Below the pieces are notes generated by a model. It was given only the letters and a program-made list of their open reading frames with translations. It was not told the origin of the DNA and ran no database searches. From Bacteroidales bacterium (GTDB lineage: Bacteria; Bacteroidota; Bacteroidia; Bacteroidales; F082), in assembly GCA_018400955.1 (NCBI GenBank), contig JAGYLH010000034.1:1-34637 (forward strand): a stretch of DNA of 34,637 nt. Reading direction: 5' to 3'. Every line of letters begins with the position of its first letter. Position 1 is the first letter of the stretch. Of the stretch, positions 31,529 to 34,637 are shown one piece after another. The translations under genes and the position numbers were made by a program.

Positions 31529-31863
31529 TATCTAATACTCTGAGCGTTCGGCACGGTTTTCCGGGAACCCTCGGGTGCTCACATTGTAGTAGAATTCCAC
31601 ATCTCATCAAGGCGGTTGCCTTAAGCTGAACGCCGTTTTTTCACATAAACCTATGAAAGAATAAGCGGATTTCTCCTGGTTTCGGTTTTACAATGCGTAA
31701 AATGTAGCCCGATAAAAAACCTGCTGTTGTTAGGTTGGCAAATTATTTTTTATCTTTAGGGCTTTATTATAGTAAGTGCTGCACGTAGCATCTATAAAAT
31801 ATGGGTGCAATAAAGGAAAGAAGAACGTGCAAAATACTTAAAAAAAGGACATATATTTGTAGT
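31529..31863. other. Intergenic region between the restriction-modification pair and the DUF488 operon
   Basis: About 335 bp without a credible gene. Near its start lies the 20-bp sequence shared with 29629-29648. Near its end TATATTTG (31852-31859) is the likely -7 box of the next operon. A weak TATCTTTA (31751-31758) is another possible box. The frame starting at 31801 is read here as untranslated, because the protein family begins at the ATG at 31864. Confidence 0.45.
31852..31859 (+). promoter_or_regulatory. -7 element of the DUF488 operon, 5 nt before the start codon
   Basis: TATATTTG matches TAnnTTTG and ends 4 nt before the ATG at 31864, so the transcript would be leaderless or nearly so. 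The -33 region has no good TTTG, which lowers confidence. Confidence 0.4.
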
Positions 31864-32442
31864 ATGGAAAAATCAACATTATATTCAATAGGTCACGGTA
31901 ACAAAAGTGTTGAAACTTTGATTGAAGAGTTAAATTATTTTGGAATTGATTATTTAATCGATGTTAGGTCAAAACCGTATTCCAAATACAGCCCTCATTT
32001 CAATCAAAATGAATTAAAATATGCACTATTAAAAAAGGGCATTAAATATACCTTTATGGGTGATGTTCTTGGTGGGTTGCCTGACGATACCACTTGTTAC
32101 ACAAACGGACATGTTGATTATGATAAACTGAATGAAAAAGATTTTTTTAAGAAAGGTTTACAGAGACTAATTACGGCGAATAAGAAAAAAGTTAAAGTAG
32201 TAATTATGTGTAGTGAAAGCAAACCAGAAGAGTGTCATAGAACTAAACTAATTGGCGAAGAATTAATAAAACATGGAATTAATTTAAATCATATTACAAG
32301 AAGGAAAAATAGACAAAACGAACTAATTATTAAAGACCAGAAAGATGTAATGCTAATTATTGCGCCAAATGGTACAGTTAATTTATTTGGGGAAGAATTA
32401 TCCTTTGGTTCAAGAAAAAAATATAAACAAGACGCTTTATGA
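31864..32442 (+). CDS. DUF488 protein, first gene of a three-gene operon
   Basis: A 192-residue DUF488-family protein. Motifs: LYSIGHGNKSVETLIEEL (6-23), DVRSKPYSKYSPHF (33-46), FMGDVLGGLPD (64-74) and VVIMCSESKPEECHRTKLIG (112-131), the last containing the family CxE...CHR motif (C116, E118, C124-H125-R126). DUF488 function is unsettled; the invariant Cys, His and Arg residues suggest an enzyme acting on nucleotides or nucleic acid, which is an inference. The start at 31864 matches the usual family beginning and sits just after a -7 box; a longer reading from 31801 adds a basic extension unlike relatives. It ends in an ATGA overlap with the next gene. Confidence 0.85.
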   Translation: MEKSTLYSIGHGNKSVETLIEELNYFGIDYLIDVRSKPYSKYSPHFNQNELKYALLKKGIKYTFMGDVLGGLPDDTTCYTNGHVDYDKLNEKDFFKKGLQRLITANKKKVKVVIMCSESKPEECHRTKLIGEELIKHGINLNHITRRKNRQNELIIKDQKDVMLIIAPNGTVNLFGEELSFGSRKKYKQDAL

Positions 32443-32915
32443 AATTTTTTACTTTAGGAGTTTATAATTCAACTGAACAAGAATATTTTAAAAAGCTAAC
32501 AGATAACAATATTGACACGTTCTGTGACATTAGGCAACGCAGAGGTGTTAGAGGTTCACAATATGCTTTTGTAAATAGTAATAGGCTTCAGGAAAGATTA
32601 AATGAACTCGATATTAAATACGGACACGTTATTGACCTTGCCCCAACTAGTGAAATAAGAGACCTTCAAAAAGAAGCCGACAATCAAAAAGGTGAATTAA
32701 AGAGAGACCGAAATAAATTAGGTCAAGTCTTTTCAATAGCATATAAAGACATAATACTGAGCAAGTTTGACTTTGATTCCTTTATTGACAAGTTAGATGA
32801 AGTAGGAGCAAATAGAGTGGTTTTATTTTGTGTTGAGGAAAAGCCCGAGGCTTGTCATAGGTCAATCGTGACGGGCAAATTGAAAAAACTCGGATACAAA
32901 ATAACTCACTTGTAA
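32439..32915 (+). CDS. Second, divergent DUF488 protein
   Basis: A 158-residue DUF488 protein, clearly related to the preceding one but not a recent copy. It has FTLGVYNSTEQEYFKKL (4-20) in place of SIGHGN, DIRQRRGVRGSQYAF (30-44) in place of DVRSKPYSKY, and VVLFCVEEKPEACHRSIVTG (127-146) with the same spacing C-x-E-x-K-P-E-x-C-H-R. The N-terminal His is lost while the CHR part is kept, so the two may have split roles, for example one catalytic and one binding. The gene starts 4 nt inside the first gene's end and overlaps the next gene by 1 nt, so all three proteins are likely made together. Confidence 0.82.
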   Translation: MKFFTLGVYNSTEQEYFKKLTDNNIDTFCDIRQRRGVRGSQYAFVNSNRLQERLNELDIKYGHVIDLAPTSEIRDLQKEADNQKGELKRDRNKLGQVFSIAYKDIILSKFDFDSFIDKLDEVGANRVVLFCVEEKPEACHRSIVTGKLKKLGYKITHL

Positions 32916-33562
32916 TGGAAATATTAATTACTTCAAAAACTCATAAAGGTAAAGCAGCTTGTGTTGGCGGATTATTTTTAGCTAATAATAGACTTGTCCG
33001 ACTACTAAACCCAGGTAATTGGGATCAATATGCAGACACGGATTTTAATATCGGTGATATTTGGGATATAGAATTCTACGATAGACAAGATATAGAACCA
33101 CCGCATATCGAGGATATCATTATTCAATATAAACAGTATTTAAGACAAGTTGATGACATAAGTGCTTTTCTCTTAAATTGCGGAGTTACAATTTTTAGAG
33201 GTGCACCAAATCAAATATTCAATGGGAAGTTAGGTTGGACAGGTAATGGCGGTGGGTACCTTGGAAACAGAGACAATTTACCAGCAAATAGTGTGGGGTT
33301 TTGGATTTCAGATAAAGATTTGACTTTAGACCAAGATGGGAAGCACTATAATTATCCTTCTGATAATATATTTGCACAAACAAAACGATTTCCTTACGTT
33401 GGCTTTGCTCCAAAAGTTAATATTATACCTCAAGGTACATTATTACGCATTTCATTAGCAAGATGGTGGAAGCCTGAAGACTCGGATTTATTAGAAAGAT
33501 GCTATTTACAATTGTCTGGATGGTACGGTTTAAATGTTTTGGAGGGTATGGAGGGCTTTTAG
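32915..33562 (+). CDS. Dual-OB-fold-like protein (DuOB), third gene of the DUF488 operon
   Basis: The 215-residue product starts MEILITSKTHKGKAACVGG and has an N-terminal beta-rich domain with RLLNPGNWDQYADTDFNIGD (about 29-48), IWDIEFYDRQDIEPPHIED (about 49-67), and a C-terminal part ending TLLRISLARWWKPED and LLERCYLQLSGWYG. I recognise this as the dual OB-fold protein that often accompanies DUF488 proteins; that pairing is from memory. OB folds usually bind nucleic acid or modified nucleotides, so a sensor or substrate-binding role is an inference. It overlaps the preceding gene by one base (TAATG). The C-terminal dozen residues (GLNVLEGMEGF) lie in a locally repeated stretch, and a terminator-like hairpin overlaps the stop. 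Confidence 0.72.
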   Translation: MEILITSKTHKGKAACVGGLFLANNRLVRLLNPGNWDQYADTDFNIGDIWDIEFYDRQDIEPPHIEDIIIQYKQYLRQVDDISAFLLNCGVTIFRGAPNQIFNGKLGWTGNGGGYLGNRDNLPANSVGFWISDKDLTLDQDGKHYNYPSDNIFAQTKRFPYVGFAPKVNIIPQGTLLRISLARWWKPEDSDLLERCYLQLSGWYGLNVLEGMEGF

Positions 33563-33605
33563 CCTTCCAGCCTTTTTTGCAATTGTCTGGAGGTTACGGT
33601 ATACA
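33509..33605 (+). repeat. Decayed short tandem duplication at the end of the DuOB gene
   Basis: caattgtctggatggtacgg (33509-33528) recurs as caattgtctggaggttacgg (33580-33599), 71 bp later, with a partial third copy (ttttggagggtatgg, 33537-33551) between. The second copy opens a frame QLSGGYGIQVQKND...GIYV ending at 33666 that would be an alternative C-terminus in another frame. Confidence 0.5.
33550..33578 (+). terminator. Possible terminator of the DUF488 operon
   Basis: An 8-bp stem with one G-T pair (ggagggct 33550-33557, loop ttt, agccttcc 33561-33568) is followed 4 nt later by tttttt (33573-33578). It overlaps the last codons and stop of the DuOB gene. Confidence 0.45.
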
Positions 33606-33765
33606 AGTGCAAAAAAATGACAATTTTGAAGTAGATGATTATCCTGATGCGGGTATATATGTTTAACAAAGGAGGATTTGTACTTGACTGACAGTGAATT
33701 GCTCCGAAATCGCCACCTTTGGATAGTTACAAAACGTTGGGCATAATTTAAAGTAATTATTATAC

Positions 33766-34637
33766 CTACCTCCTCGGGTCCCCCTTCACCGGCATCCGCG
33801 CCATTTTCTCCACTTCCAGCATGGGGTAGCCAAATTCCTCCACAATTTTTCCGAGCAGCAAATACACGCCCGGCCCCTGAAAGGGATAAGCTTTGAGGGT
33901 GGGGGGGAAGTGCACCGTATCAAACAACTCGCCGCTGTGATCCACAAAAGTGCCAAAGTGCATCAGTTCGCCCCTTACCGTTTTCACATACTTGATGGTA
34001 ACCAGCTTGCCCAGCATGCGGCGTTTCTGGCCCACACCCGGCAGCATATCGTTGGCCTGCACCTCCCCCCGGAAAGGGGTCAGCAGCAGGTCGAAATCGG
34101 TAAGCGTTACCGGAAACCCGATCAGTTCAATTTCGTCGTAGGCATCTTCCACAGGGTTGTGCTCCAGCGTGGGCAGCGCATAGGTTGGCACCGGTTCGCG
34201 GAAAAGGGCAGCTGTTACTTCGGCCATTTTGCTCTTTTTGCGGTAGCGGTGGGCCTCCCACAAAAGGGCCGGTTTTGTTTGGCCCGTAAAGGCAAAAGCC
34301 CCCATACGGATAAGCAGTATCAGTTGCTCCATACCGGGTTGCAGGCGGTCGATATAATCGTGCAAGCCCAGGTAAGGCCCGTTTTGTTTGCGTTCGTCCA
34401 CAAGGCTGTTGGCCAGTTTGTTTTCCAGTCCTGCCATATGCACAAATCCAATGTAAATGGTTGACCCGCTGATGGATGTGAGGTATTGGCTGTTGTTCAC
34501 ACAGGGCAGCTTGATTTGGCCCCCTTGCCGCCTGGCTTCGTTAAAATAGACCCATGTATGGTAAAAGCCACCGAAATTATTGATCACAGCCACCTGAAAC
34601 TCCAATGGGAAGTGTGCTTTGAGGTAGAGGCTTTGAA
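33766..34637 (-). CDS. DNA polymerase III alpha subunit-type polymerase, C-terminal part (truncated by window edge)
   Basis: The frame is open to the window edge, so only the last 290 or so residues are seen. They match the C-terminal region of bacterial DnaE proteins: SLYLKAHFPLEFQVAVINNF (at the edge), the helix-hairpin-helix-type region IGFVHMAGLENKLANSLVDE, LLIRMGAFAFTGQTKPALLW, then an OB fold (LVTIKYVKTVRGELMHFGTF, VDHSGELFDTVHFPP). The polymerase ends right after the OB fold without the longer tail of replicative DnaE, which fits the shorter second DnaE (ImuC/DnaE2-like) of many Bacteroidota; that subtype is a guess. It marks the right border of the accessory island and points away from the DUF488 operon. 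Confidence 0.85.
   Translation of the reverse strand, partial: QSLYLKAHFPLEFQVAVINNFGGFYHTWVYFNEARRQGGQIKLPCVNNSQYLTSISGSTIYIGFVHMAGLENKLANSLVDERKQNGPYLGLHDYIDRLQPGMEQLILLIRMGAFAFTGQTKPALLWEAHRYRKKSKMAEVTAALFREPVPTYALPTLEHNPVEDAYDEIELIGFPVTLTDFDLLLTPFRGEVQANDMLPGVGQKRRMLGKLVTIKYVKTVRGELMHFGTFVDHSGELFDTVHFPPTLKAYPFQGPGVYLLLGKIVEEFGYPMLEVEKMARMPVKGDPRR

Larger units (their letters stand above)
29629..31569. repeat. Similar 20-bp sequences flanking the restriction-modification pair
   Basis: ggcatggtttgcagggaacc (29629-29648) and ggcacggttttccgggaacc (31550-31569) agree at 17 of 20 positions in the same orientation. They bracket exactly the endonuclease and methyltransferase genes. They may mark the ends of an inserted cassette or be a shared intergenic motif. 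Confidence 0.4.

Noticed and set aside
25850..33745. Integron-type cassette array (attC sites between island genes)
   Set aside because: A GTTGGGC-like string near 33735 and similar tails elsewhere fit one core motif, but I found no matching opposite core or long imperfect palindrome at the gene junctions, and no integrase in the window.
33910..34464. Plus-strand 184-residue frame opposite the DnaE-type gene
   Set aside because: Antisense to a clear polymerase fragment; no independent support.

Overview
The window looks like a chromosomal segment of an aerobic or facultative member of the Bacteroidota. Four things point there: a complete alternative complex III (act) operon, a secreted M14 peptidase ending in a type IX secretion (Por) sorting domain, an alpha-oxoamine synthase of the sphingolipid/sulfonolipid type, and several promoters matching the Bacteroidota pattern TTTG-N19-21-TAnnTTTG. 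I cannot assign a genus.

Positions 1-25.6 kb are mostly core genome. A truncated AAA ATPase (minus strand) is followed by about 1 kb of non-coding DNA full of imperfect palindromes. Next come a SlyD-like FKBP isomerase and then the act operon on the minus strand, read ActA, ActB, ActC, ActD, ActF, ActE, which ends in a strong intrinsic terminator. The operon encodes a quinol:cytochrome c/oxidase electron-transfer complex; no terminal oxidase gene lies beside it. Further right are a LemA plus two-TPM-protein cluster, a LolC/E-type permease, a NamZ (DUF1343) exo-muramidase, a TlpA-like gene broken by two frameshifts, coaD, the alpha-oxoamine synthase, a seven-helix membrane protein, the T9SS M14 peptidase, dapA with an overlapping small gene, a PhnP-type metallo-hydrolase and rarA.

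Positions 25.6-33.7 kb form an accessory, visibly more AT-rich island between rarA and a dnaE-type polymerase gene. In order it holds a small frameshifted lipoprotein, a MazEF module, an unknown 133-residue protein, a HipBA module with repeated upstream motifs, a NotI-family restriction endonuclease with a D12-class adenine methyltransferase, and a tightly overlapping three-gene operon: DUF488, a second DUF488, and a protein I take to be a dual-OB-fold (DuOB) protein. The last operon is the best candidate for a poorly described system. Its genes overlap by 4 and 1 nt, both DUF488 proteins keep the same CxExKPExCHR motif, and it sits among defence and toxin-antitoxin genes.

The window ends inside the C-terminal part of a DNA polymerase III alpha-type gene on the minus strand. 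I saw no rRNA, tRNA, CRISPR array or intact insertion sequence. Family assignments come from recognising motifs by eye; none was confirmed by a database search.
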